Part shown: piece by piece, positions 17,812 through 25,428 of the stretch
How the letters are laid out: each line of letters begins with the position of its first letter
Numbering within the stretch: position 1 is the stretch's first letter
DNA from: Streptoverticillium olivoreticuli subsp. olivoreticuli
Lineage (GTDB): Bacteria; Actinomycetota; Actinomycetes; Streptomycetales; Streptomycetaceae
Assembly: GCF_003391135.1 (NCBI RefSeq)
Contig: NZ_CP031455.1
Span: 5,006,001 to 5,070,000, forward strand
Reading direction: 5' to 3'
DNA: 64,000 bases
Made by a program: the position numbers and the translations under genes
The notes under the pieces: model-generated
Told to the model about the DNA's origin: nothing
The model's input: only the letters and a program-made list of their open reading frames with translations
Databases searched by the model: none

Positions 17812-17877
17812 GACGAGCACCTCCTTTTGGGACGGGCTTGACCGGTCGCACGGCGCAGCGCGCCGCACGCCCTCCCT

Positions 17878-17891
17878 ACCGATTGTTCGGT
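17878..17891. promoter_or_regulatory. PaaR-like palindrome ACCGATTGTTCGGT upstream of bkdA/bkdR
   Basis: Arms ACCGA/TCGGT are perfect. The centre differs by one base (TG for CG) from the two copies at 20683 and 25380. It lies 67 bases before the bkdA start and about 100 before bkdR. A DnaA-box-like TGTGGACAA follows at 17926-17934. Confidence 0.5.
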
Positions 17892-17992
17892 CGTCGGCAC
17901 ATTTTGGCTACAGGCGGCCCGAGCCTGTGGACAAACGGTTCTCCACAGCCTGAGATATGGACAGGACGTCCACGAAGGGGAGGCGGGGCGGT

Positions 17993-18496
17993 ATGCCGGA
18001 CGAACAGATGGCCTTTTCGGGCGGCAGGCCACCCGCCCGGCAGCTCGACGAGATCGACCGCGCGATCCTGCGGATGCTCCGGTCCGACGGCCGCGCCTCG
18101 ATACGGTCCGTCTCGGAGCAGGTGCACGTGTCGCGCGCCAACGCCTACGCCCGGATCAACCGCCTCATCGACGACGGGGTCATACGCGGCTTCAGCGCCC
18201 GGATCGACCAGGAGCGCGCGGGCCAGAGCGCCTCGGCATACATCACGCTGAAGATCGTCCAGAACTCCTGGCGCACGGTCCGCGAAAAGCTCCGCGCCCT
18301 GCCGGGAGCCGCCCATATCGCTCTGGTCAGCGGGGATTTCGATGTCCTGCTGCTCGTCCACACCAAGGACAACCACGCCCTGCGGGAGCTGGTGCTCACC
18401 CGGATCCAGGCCATGGACGAGGTGCTCAGCACCCGCACCCTCCTGGTCTTCGAGGAGACGGACCTGGAGGAGGGGCGGGTGCCCGGGGAGCCCTGA
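17993..18496 (+). CDS. bkdR: Lrp/AsnC-family regulator of the bkd operon
   Basis: A 167-residue Lrp/AsnC regulator. The winged helix is at about residues 15-65 (LDEIDRAILRMLRSDGRASIRSVSEQVHVSRANAYARINRL), followed by the RAM ligand-binding domain (about 75-150). It is divergent from bkdABC, the arrangement reported for bkdR of S. coelicolor, which controls that operon in response to branched-chain amino acid supply. ATG 17993 has GGGAGG about nine bases upstream; ATG 17957 is in frame but lacks a site. The bkdR identification rests on context. Confidence 0.85.
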   Translation: MPDEQMAFSGGRPPARQLDEIDRAILRMLRSDGRASIRSVSEQVHVSRANAYARINRLIDDGVIRGFSARIDQERAGQSASAYITLKIVQNSWRTVREKLRALPGAAHIALVSGDFDVLLLVHTKDNHALRELVLTRIQAMDEVLSTRTLLVFEETDLEEGRVPGEP

Positions 18497-18516
18497 CCGG
18501 GCCCGCGCCCGGCCGG

Positions 18517-19101
18517 TCAGCCGACGGTGCGCAGCCCGGCGAAGGCCGTGCGGACCACCGCGTCGGCCACCTCTTCGCTCGTGGCTCCGCCTCGCTCCGG
18601 CCGGTACCACTCCACAACGGAATTGATCATTCCGAAGAGCAGCCGGGTCGCCAGCCGCACGTCGACGTCCGGCCTGAGATCGCCGTCGGCCGCCGCCCGC
18701 TTCAGCAGCTCCGCGACCTGGTGGTCGAACTCGCGGCGCCGTTCCATCGCCCAGCGCTCCGTGTCGGTGTTGCCCCGCACGCGCAGCAGCAGCGTCACGT
18801 AGGGCAGCTCGTCCATCAGGACCTCCACCGTGCGCCGGGTGACGTACTCCAGTCGCTCGATCGCCCGTCCCGAGACGGCGCGCGGCTCGTCGAGGACGGC
18901 GAAGAGCCCGTCGAGGGCGCGGCTTATCGCGAGCCGCAGGAGCTCTTCCTTGCCCTTCACGTGGTGGTAGATGGAGGACTTGGAGATTCCGGCCGCCTTG
19001 GAGAGGTGCTCCATGGACGTGCCGTCGTAGCCCCGCTCGTTGAACACCGTGACGGCGACCGCGAGCAGCGATTCGGGCGTGTAGGTGTCGCGCTTGGCCA
19101 T
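18517..19101 (-). CDS. paaR: TetR-family regulator, PaaR-like
   Basis: A 194-residue TetR protein. The N-terminal HTH (about 8-55: LLAVAVTVFNERGYDGTSMEHLSKAAGISKSSIYHHVKGKEELL) is textbook, and the rest is the helical ligand domain. It lies just downstream of, and probably in one transcript with, the hydroxyacyl-CoA dehydrogenase gene, amid paa genes. Two palindromes here match the ACCGNNCGNNCGGT core described for Corynebacterium PaaR, whose ligand is phenylacetyl-CoA. The paaR name is therefore an inference. ATG 19107 would add two residues. One operator is upstream of its own operon, so autoregulation is expected. Confidence 0.75.
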   Translation of the reverse strand: MAKRDTYTPESLLAVAVTVFNERGYDGTSMEHLSKAAGISKSSIYHHVKGKEELLRLAISRALDGLFAVLDEPRAVSGRAIERLEYVTRRTVEVLMDELPYVTLLLRVRGNTDTERWAMERRREFDHQVAELLKRAAADGDLRPDVDVRLATRLLFGMINSVVEWYRPERGGATSEEVADAVVRTAFAGLRTVG

Positions 19102-19109
19102 GGTCATGA

Positions 19110-20627
19110 TTACAGCAGGCTCTCTTCGACGGCTGCACGGCGGAGCAGCGGCTGGGACGGTGCGTAGCGCCCGTCGGGGCATTCGAAGTGCAGGTTCCGC
19201 AGCACTTGGCTCACCCACACCGCACCGAGGGCCCGGCCCCACTCCAGCGGGCCGCGCGGGTGGTTCACCCCGAGCCGCATGGCGGTGTCGACGTCCTCCG
19301 GGCTCGCGACGCCCCGGCCGACGGCGTCCTCGGCGAAATCGACGAGCATGGCGACCGTACGGGCCACGATCAGGCCGGGTGCATCGCCGATGACGCTCAC
19401 CTGCTTGCCCAGCGCCTGGAACAGGCCGACCGCCGCCCGTACGTCCGCGGGGGACGCGGTCGCCGAGGGCGCGAGGGCGATCCGGGTGCAGGCGCGGTAG
19501 TCGAGGGCCAGGTCGAAGTGGATCCGGGTGCCGGCGAGCTCCGTGGTGGCCGGGAGGCCCTGGGTGAGGGAGAGCTCCGTACCGCCGGGAAGGACGAGAT
19601 GCCCGTCGTCGTCCGGCCCGGGTGCCTCGGTGACCGTGATGCCTGCTTCCCGGGTCATCTCGGCGAGCACGGCGCAGGCGCGGGGAAGCCGGCCGTGGAC
19701 GGTGAGTGCCCCGGGCGCTTCGCACGGCTCCTCGGTGCGTGGCCGCGGCCGCTCCGCACCGGCCGTGTGGTCGTACCAGCCCCGCCCGCTCTTGCGGCCG
19801 AGCAGCCCGGCCTCCACGAGCCGCCGCTGCGCGAGCGAAGGCCTGAACTTCGGGTCGTGGAAGAACGACTCGTAGACCGAACGGGTGACGGCTTCGTTCA
19901 CATCCTGGCCGATGAGGTCGGTGAGTTCGAAGGGACCCATGGGGAAGCCGCCGCACTCGCGCAGGACGGCGTCGACGGTGGCGGGGTCGGCGGCCCGTTC
20001 CTCATGGACGCGGAACGCTTCGGCGTAGAAGGGCCTGGCGACGCGGTTGACGACGAAGCCCGGGGCGTCGGCGCAGCGCACCGGCGACTTTCCCCAGGCG
20101 GCCACGGTGGCGTGCGCGCGCTCCGCCGCCTCCGCGTCGGTGGCGAACCCCCGGACCACCTCCACGAGCGGCAGCAGCGGTGCCGGGTTGAAGAAGTGCA
20201 GGCCGACGAAGCGGCCGGGCAGCCGGAGGGCGCCCGCGACGGCGGTCACCGACAGGGAAGAGGTGTTGGTGGCCAGCAGACAGTCGTCGGGAACGACCGA
20301 TTCCAGCTCCGCGAACAGCTTCTGTTTGGCGCCGAGTTGTTCCAGAATCGCCTCGATGACGAGCGCCGAGTCAGCGAGGTCGTCCAGTCGCGCGGCGGGG
20401 TGCAGACGGGCGCGGGCCGCGTCCCGGCCGTCGGCCGTGAGCCTGCCCTTCTCCACGAGACGGTCGAGGCGTGCGCCGATGGCCTGCGCGGCCTCGGCGG
20501 CCCGCCCCTCCAAGGTGTCGTACAGCCGCACACGGTGGCCCGCGACCAGGGCGACCTGGGCGATTCCCTGGCCCATGGTGCCGGTGCCGACGACTGCGAC
20601 GGTCGCTTTCGGCTCGATTGCGGTCAT
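19110..20627 (-). CDS. paaH: 3-hydroxyacyl-CoA dehydrogenase, PaaH/3-hydroxybutyryl-CoA dehydrogenase type
   Basis: A 505-residue NAD-dependent dehydrogenase with duplicated C-terminal domain. The Rossmann motif VAVVGTGTMGQGIAQV opens the protein, NTSSLSVTAVAGALRLPGRFVGLHFFNPAPLLPLVEVVRG carries the catalytic region, and two dehydrogenase C-domains follow (about 190-285 and 410-500). Fused members of this length oxidise 3-hydroxyadipyl-CoA in phenylacetate catabolism (PaaH) or act as hydroxybutyryl-CoA dehydrogenases. Context favours PaaH. ATG 20627 has GGGGAGG nine bases upstream. It diverges from paaN across a region with a PaaR-type site. Confidence 0.8.
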   Translation of the reverse strand: MTAIEPKATVAVVGTGTMGQGIAQVALVAGHRVRLYDTLEGRAAEAAQAIGARLDRLVEKGRLTADGRDAARARLHPAARLDDLADSALVIEAILEQLGAKQKLFAELESVVPDDCLLATNTSSLSVTAVAGALRLPGRFVGLHFFNPAPLLPLVEVVRGFATDAEAAERAHATVAAWGKSPVRCADAPGFVVNRVARPFYAEAFRVHEERAADPATVDAVLRECGGFPMGPFELTDLIGQDVNEAVTRSVYESFFHDPKFRPSLAQRRLVEAGLLGRKSGRGWYDHTAGAERPRPRTEEPCEAPGALTVHGRLPRACAVLAEMTREAGITVTEAPGPDDDGHLVLPGGTELSLTQGLPATTELAGTRIHFDLALDYRACTRIALAPSATASPADVRAAVGLFQALGKQVSVIGDAPGLIVARTVAMLVDFAEDAVGRGVASPEDVDTAMRLGVNHPRGPLEWGRALGAVWVSQVLRNLHFECPDGRYAPSQPLLRRAAVEESLL

Positions 20628-20682
20628 GCCGGTGATCCTCCCCGATGAGTTGTCCACAGGTTCGCCGGGCCCCCTTGTCCCG

Positions 20683-20696
20683 ACCGATCGTTCGGT
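20683..20696. promoter_or_regulatory. PaaR-type operator ACCGATCGTTCGGT
   Basis: This is the exact reverse complement of the copy at 25380-25393 and fits the ACCGNNCGNNCGGT core reported for PaaR. It sits 56 bases before the hydroxyacyl-CoA dehydrogenase start and 125 before paaN, so it could control both directions. A DnaA-box-like TTGTCCACA lies at 20650-20658. Confidence 0.7.
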
Positions 20697-20820
20697 TACT
20701 GTATCTACCGGGGGGAGTTCCCGGCCTCCCGAAGTGTGTCGCCCGCGCTCTGTCGCCCACGCTCCGTCCCCGAAGACTGTCGTCCCATCCGAGCCCAGCT
20801 CGAAGAGGAGTTGGTCAGCC

Positions 20821-22524
20821 GTGACCGCCGGACTCAGCACCGCCCAGTTGATCGAGAAGCACCTCCCGACACTCGACCAGGCCCTGGACGCCATCCGCAC
20901 GCGCGTCTATTGGTCCCCCTTCCCCGAGCACCCGAAGGCGTACGGGGCGGAGGGCGCCGTGCCCGGCAGCCTGGGCGCGGCCGAGGGCCAGGCCGCCTTC
21001 GAGGCGCTGCGCGGCAAGCGCTTCGAGCTGGACCAGCCAGGTGCGGACGGCTGGGCGGGCTCCGAAGTCTCCCCGTACGGACCGGAGCTGGGGATCGAGT
21101 ATCCCCACCCCGGAGTCGACGCGCTGCTGCCGGCCATGCGCGCGGCGATGCCGCAGTGGCGCGAGGCGGGCCCCCAGGCGCGGGCCGCTGTCTGTCTGGA
21201 GATCCTCGCCCGGATCAACGCCCGTACGCACGAGTTCGCCCACGCGGTCATGCACACCAGTGGGCAGGCCTTCATGATGGCCTTCCAGGCCGGCGGCCCG
21301 CACGCCCAGGACCGGGGCCTGGAGGCCGTCGCCTACGCCTTCGCCGAGCAGGTGCGCACCCCGGAGTCGGCCGACTGGTCCAAGCCGCAGGGCAAGCGCC
21401 CACCGCTGGAGCTGCGCAAGGAGTTCACCCCCGTGCCGCGCGGCATCTCGCTGCTGATCGGCTGCAACACCTTCCCGACGTGGAACGGCTACCCCGGCCT
21501 GTTCGCCTCCCTCGCCACGGGCAACGCCGTGCTGGTCAAGCCGCATCCGCGCGCCGTGCTGCCGCTGGCCCTGACGGTGCGCATCGCGCGCGAGGTCCTC
21601 CAGGGGGCGGGCTTCTCCCCCGACCTGGTCGCGCTGGCCGCCGAGCGGGACGGCGAGGGGATCGCCAAGTCCCTGGCCGTCCGCCCGGAGATCCGCATCA
21701 TCGACTACACCGGCTCCACCGCGTTCGGCGACTGGCTGGAGGCCAACGCCCGCCAGGCGCAGGTCTTCACGGAGAAGGCCGGGGTGAACACGGTCGTCAT
21801 CGACTCCACCGGCGACTACAAGGGCCTGCTGAGCAACCTCGCCTTCTCGCTGTCCCTCTACAGCGGCCAGATGTGCACCACCCCGCAGAACTTCCTCATT
21901 CCGCGCGACGGGATCACCACGGACGCCGGGCCCAAGTCCTACGACGAGGTGGTGGCGGATCTGGCCGCCGCCGTGGACGGCCTGCTCGGTGACGACGCCA
22001 GGGCCAACGCGCTGCTGGGCGCGATCGTCAACGACCAGGTGAAGGAGCGCATCGACGCCGCCGCGCAGCTCGGTGAAGTCGCCCTCGCCTCCCGGGCGGT
22101 GACCAACCCCGACTTCCCCGGCGCCACGGTCCGTACGCCCGTGATCGTCAAGCTGGACGGCGCCAAGCCGGACTCCGAGGCGGCCTATCTCTCGGAGTGC
22201 TTCGGACCGGTGTCCTTCGCCGTGGCGGTGGACTCGACCGCCGACGCCGTCGAACTGCTGCGGCGCACGGTGCGGGAGAAGGGCGCGATGACCGTCGGCG
22301 CGTACACCACGTCGCCCGACGTCGAGCGGCTGCTCGAGGTGGCCTGCCTGGAGGAGTGCGCCCAGCTCTCCCTCAACCTCACGGGCGGGGTATATGTGAA
22401 CCAGACCGCCGCCTTCTCCGACTTCCACGGTTCGGGCGGCAATCCGTCGGCCAACGCGGTCCTGTGCGACAGCGCGTTCGTCGCGAGCCGCTTCCGCACG
22501 GTCGAGGTGCGCCGCCCGGCCTAG
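20821..22524 (+). CDS. paaN: phenylacetate degradation protein PaaN (aldehyde dehydrogenase family)
   Basis: A 567-residue aldehyde dehydrogenase-fold protein of the PaaN type, thought to oxidise the ring-opened semialdehyde in the phenylacetyl-CoA pathway. Nucleotide-site and active-region motifs include NTFPTWNGYPGLFASLATGNAVLVKPHPRA, IDYTGSTAFGDWLEANAR and LYSGQMCTTPQNFLI, where the Cys is the likely nucleophile. It lacks the C-terminal MaoC-type hydratase domain of PaaZ, so ring opening needs a separate hydrolase not in this window. GTG 20821 follows AAGAGGAG. Its stop overlaps that of the convergent methyltransferase gene. Confidence 0.88.
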   Translation: MTAGLSTAQLIEKHLPTLDQALDAIRTRVYWSPFPEHPKAYGAEGAVPGSLGAAEGQAAFEALRGKRFELDQPGADGWAGSEVSPYGPELGIEYPHPGVDALLPAMRAAMPQWREAGPQARAAVCLEILARINARTHEFAHAVMHTSGQAFMMAFQAGGPHAQDRGLEAVAYAFAEQVRTPESADWSKPQGKRPPLELRKEFTPVPRGISLLIGCNTFPTWNGYPGLFASLATGNAVLVKPHPRAVLPLALTVRIAREVLQGAGFSPDLVALAAERDGEGIAKSLAVRPEIRIIDYTGSTAFGDWLEANARQAQVFTEKAGVNTVVIDSTGDYKGLLSNLAFSLSLYSGQMCTTPQNFLIPRDGITTDAGPKSYDEVVADLAAAVDGLLGDDARANALLGAIVNDQVKERIDAAAQLGEVALASRAVTNPDFPGATVRTPVIVKLDGAKPDSEAAYLSECFGPVSFAVAVDSTADAVELLRRTVREKGAMTVGAYTTSPDVERLLEVACLEECAQLSLNLTGGVYVNQTAAFSDFHGSGGNPSANAVLCDSAFVASRFRTVEVRRPA

Positions 22525-23291
22525 CCGAGCGGCCGGTCCGCGGCCGGTCCTCCCCAGTGGAAGAGGGCCATGGCGACGCTCGTCGCGAGGTTGTAGCTGG
22601 ACACCTGGGGCCGCATGGGAAGGGCGACCAGCCGGGTCGCCCTCTCCCGCAGGTCGGGCGAGATCCCGTGCCGCTCGGAGCCGAAGGCGATGAGCGCGTC
22701 GTCCGGGAAGTCGATGGAGCGGATGTCGTCGCCCTCAGGATCCAGCGCGTAGAGCGGTCCGGGCGGCAGTTCGGGCAGCGGGAGCCGCTCGACGGCGGTC
22801 GCGTAGTGCAGGCCCGCCCCGGCCCGTACGGCGTTGGGGTGCCAGGGGTCGATGTCGCCGGTGGTGACCACGCCCGTGGCCCCGAAGCCGGCGGCGAGAC
22901 GGATGACGGCGCCGACGTTCCCGAGGTTGCGGGGGTTCTCCAGCACGACGACCGGCGCCTTCCGGGGTGCCCGCGACAGGGTGTCGAGGTTCTTCCGGCG
23001 GCTCGGCCTGACCGCCAGTGCGGCCACCCCGGTGGGGTGGACCCGGGGCAGCAGCTCCCGCAGGCTCTGCGCCGGGATCCCGACGAGTCGCTCGGCGAGC
23101 TCCCCGGTCAGGTCGTCGGCCAGATCGGCGGCGAGCGCCAGCGTGGCCTCCTTGTCGGCGCAGACGGCCAGCCGTACGTCCGCGCCGAAGCGCAGGGCGT
23201 GCTTCAAGGCGTGGAAACCGTCCAGCAGTACGGCGTCAGGGGCGAGCTCGCCCCACTGTCGTACGGCGGCCACGGCTTCGTCCTCGGTCAT
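22521..23291 (-). CDS. TrmH/SpoU-family RNA 2'-O-methyltransferase
   Basis: A 256-residue SPOUT methyltransferase. The three SpoU motifs are all present: ENPRNLGNVGAVIRLAAGFGATGVV (about 135-160), DDALIAFGSERHGIS (about 210) and PMRPQVSSYNLATSVAMALFHW (about 230-250), which form the knot that binds S-adenosylmethionine. The N-terminal about 100 residues form the substrate-binding domain. Target rRNA or tRNA position is unknown. It converges with paaN; the 4-bp CTAG (22521-22524) contains the last base or bases of both stop codons. Confidence 0.85.
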   Translation of the reverse strand: MTEDEAVAAVRQWGELAPDAVLLDGFHALKHALRFGADVRLAVCADKEATLALAADLADDLTGELAERLVGIPAQSLRELLPRVHPTGVAALAVRPSRRKNLDTLSRAPRKAPVVVLENPRNLGNVGAVIRLAAGFGATGVVTTGDIDPWHPNAVRAGAGLHYATAVERLPLPELPPGPLYALDPEGDDIRSIDFPDDALIAFGSERHGISPDLRERATRLVALPMRPQVSSYNLATSVAMALFHWGGPAADRPLG

Positions 23292-23332
23292 GCCCTCAGC
23301 CTACGGTCCCGCCCCGGGCGAGCCGCCCCGGC

Positions 23333-24583
23333 TCAGCCCACGAGGCTGCGGGGAGCGGCGTCGCCCTCACGCTGCGCCGGGACCGTGGCCGTACGGGCGG
23401 GCAGCAGCCGGTCGCGCGCACGGCCGGTGACGGCGCCCACGCGGCGCAGGAAGGAGGTGGGCAGGAAGACCGCGTCCGCCACGATCATCGCCAGGGAGAA
23501 GAACGGCAGTCCGAGGGTGACAGCGATGCCGAGGTGCTCGCACATCATCACGGCCAGCAGGACGTTCTTGGCCCGCCGGTTCAGCAGGGTGAAGGGGAAC
23601 GCGACCTGCACGGCCACCGTGCCGTAGCTGAGCAGCAGCACGATGACGCTGTTGCCCGCGAGGACGTGGGAGAGCTCGGGCCAGGGCGAGAAGTAGTCGA
23701 GGTGCAGCGGGTAGTAGAGCGCCGTGCCGTCCTGCCAGCGCGAGCCCTGGATCTTGTACCAGCCCGCCGTGGCGTAGATCAGGCAGACCTCCACCATGAT
23801 GACCAGCAGCGACGCGTTGTGCGCCAGGTTGGCGAACGCATCCAGGACGGTGCGCGGCTCCCCGGGGGCGTAGCGCCGCACGCACCACCACAGGCCCTGT
23901 ACGAACCACAGCCCCCAGAGAGCCGAGGCCCAGCCGAGGCCCGGAAGCGGGCCGTCGGCCGTCCAGGACATCCGGTCGTGCCCGAGGACCTGTGTGACGG
24001 CCAGCGCGAGGCCGCAGGCGGCCCACAGCAGGACGCCGGTGGCGTCCAGGTCGTCACGGCCGCTCCGGCCCTCGACGCCGTGCTCGTCGGCCGCCGCGGT
24101 CCGCTGCCGGAGCCGGGCGCGCCGGGCGTCGAGGGACCACACCAGTCCGCAGCGCGTGAGGACGGTGTAGAGGGCCAGCAGGTGGATGACGTTGTCGCCG
24201 CCGTCGCCGAGGAAGACGCTGCGGTTCTGGAGCGACAGCACCCCGATCATGAACAGCACGGACATGGTCCGCGTCCGCCACCCGAGCATCAGCAGGGCGC
24301 TGGAGACGAGGGCGACGGCGTAGACGGTCTCGAACCAAAGAGCGCTGTCGGACCAGACGAGAGCGGTGAAGGCGTGGTTGTCGGCGGTCAGCCGGCGCGC
24401 CATGTCCCAGCTCCACGGGCCGTCGGGCCCGTACATCTCATGGCGGTTGGGCCACTCGCGGAGCAGGAAGCACAGCCACGCGAAGGAAATGCCGATCCGG
24501 ATCACGGCCGTCTGGTAGCGGCCGAGGGGGGACCGGGTGACGCGGTCGATTCCTCGCGCGAGCGAGGCGAGAGGGGCGCTCAC
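23333..24583 (-). CDS. HTTM-domain integral membrane protein
   Basis: A 416-residue membrane protein resembling the HTTM family, the membrane fold of vitamin K-dependent gamma-carboxylase. About seven to nine hydrophobic helices are visible. The motifs NRSVFLGDGGDNVIHLLALYTVLTRCG (about 120-150) and IYATAGWYKIQGSRWQDGTALYYPLHLDYFSPWP (about 265-300) are typical. The bacterial function is unknown. GTG 24583 overlaps the stop of the upstream DUF5819 gene (GTGA), so the two proteins are translationally coupled and probably form a complex. The C-terminal tail is basic and cytoplasmic by charge. Confidence 0.8.
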   Translation of the reverse strand: MSAPLASLARGIDRVTRSPLGRYQTAVIRIGISFAWLCFLLREWPNRHEMYGPDGPWSWDMARRLTADNHAFTALVWSDSALWFETVYAVALVSSALLMLGWRTRTMSVLFMIGVLSLQNRSVFLGDGGDNVIHLLALYTVLTRCGLVWSLDARRARLRQRTAAADEHGVEGRSGRDDLDATGVLLWAACGLALAVTQVLGHDRMSWTADGPLPGLGWASALWGLWFVQGLWWCVRRYAPGEPRTVLDAFANLAHNASLLVIMVEVCLIYATAGWYKIQGSRWQDGTALYYPLHLDYFSPWPELSHVLAGNSVIVLLLSYGTVAVQVAFPFTLLNRRAKNVLLAVMMCEHLGIAVTLGLPFFSLAMIVADAVFLPTSFLRRVGAVTGRARDRLLPARTATVPAQREGDAAPRSLVG

Positions 24584-25251
24584 CGGTTCTTCGCCTCCGG
24601 AACGTCGGCGGTGGTGACCGGCCACCAGCTCAGCACGCGGTACGCCGGTTTGGTCCCGGGCTTCTCGTCGCTCCAGGGCGGCGGCGCGACCGCGCGGGTC
24701 ACGGACCGCACCTGGACGCGCTCGACCGGCCGCCCGTCGCGCTCGGCGCCGAGCCGGAGCAGGACGATGCGCCGGACGTACTGCTCGGACAGGTTGCCGC
24801 GCAGGCCGTTGGGCTGTTCCCGGGCGTCGTGCGTGCTGACGTAGAAGTCCCAGGCACGCCGCACCTCGTTCTGCTGGGTGTGGCTCGGGAAGAGGTTGTG
24901 ATGTATCTCGGCACCGTCCTGGGCGGAGAGGTCGATCCACGGGGTGAGCGTCGACCGGCCGTCACGTCCGCGCAGCTCGGCGCGGGCCTGGACGGCGATG
25001 TTCTGCTGGAGCGGGTTGGGGGCGAAGAGCTTCCAGTTCTGTTCGAACTCCGGGTAGATGTAGTCGCCAATGGCCGCCGCGTGCTGCTTACTGACCACAT
25101 TCGGCGGCGCCACATGCAGGAACACCATCGTCAGGTGCACAGCGGCGGCCACCGTCACGACGGCGACGCCCAGGGCGACGGCGATGCGCGCGGGCAAGGA
25201 CAGTCCGTCGCCGGAACCGGCCCGCTCGTCGTGCTCGTCATCCGTCTCCAT
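24580..25251 (-). CDS. DUF5819-family membrane-anchored protein
   Basis: A 223-residue protein with a charged cytoplasmic N-terminus, one membrane helix (about 18-40: ARIAVALGVAVVTVAAAVHLTMVFL) and an extracytoplasmic domain containing YPEFEQNWKLFAPNPLQQNIAVQARAEL and FYVSTHDAREQ, as in DUF5819 proteins that accompany HTTM proteins. ATG 25251 was chosen for GGGGCGGG upstream; GTG 25290 is possible. It shares a 177-base promoter region, including a PaaR-type operator, with the divergent paaA. Function unknown. Confidence 0.75.
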   Translation of the reverse strand: METDDEHDERAGSGDGLSLPARIAVALGVAVVTVAAAVHLTMVFLHVAPPNVVSKQHAAAIGDYIYPEFEQNWKLFAPNPLQQNIAVQARAELRGRDGRSTLTPWIDLSAQDGAEIHHNLFPSHTQQNEVRRAWDFYVSTHDAREQPNGLRGNLSEQYVRRIVLLRLGAERDGRPVERVQVRSVTRAVAPPPWSDEKPGTKPAYRVLSWWPVTTADVPEAKNR

Positions 25252-25379
25252 GTCCCGCCCCGATCCCGCGCGCTGCCTGTTGTCGTGCACCCGAACCGTA
25301 CCCAGGCCGCCCCACCGGGCCCAGCGCGCAGGGGTTATCCACAGGCTTGACACCTCCGGATCCGGCGGCCCACCATTGA

Positions 25380-25393
25380 ACCGAACGATCGGT
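25380..25393. promoter_or_regulatory. PaaR-type operator ACCGAACGATCGGT
   Basis: Perfect match to the ACCGNNCGNNCGGT core and the exact reverse complement of the copy at 20683. It lies 36 bases before the paaA start, where a bound repressor would block the promoter, and 128 bases from the DUF5819 start. A DnaA-box-like TTATCCACA lies at 25335-25343. Confidence 0.75.
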
Positions 25394-25428
25394 CGGTCGG
25401 GAGTTCAGGGAAGGGCAGGGGGCATGTC

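Noticed and set aside
20821..22524. PaaZ bifunctional ring-opening enzyme
   Set aside because: The MaoC-type hydratase domain is missing, so the PaaN type fits better.
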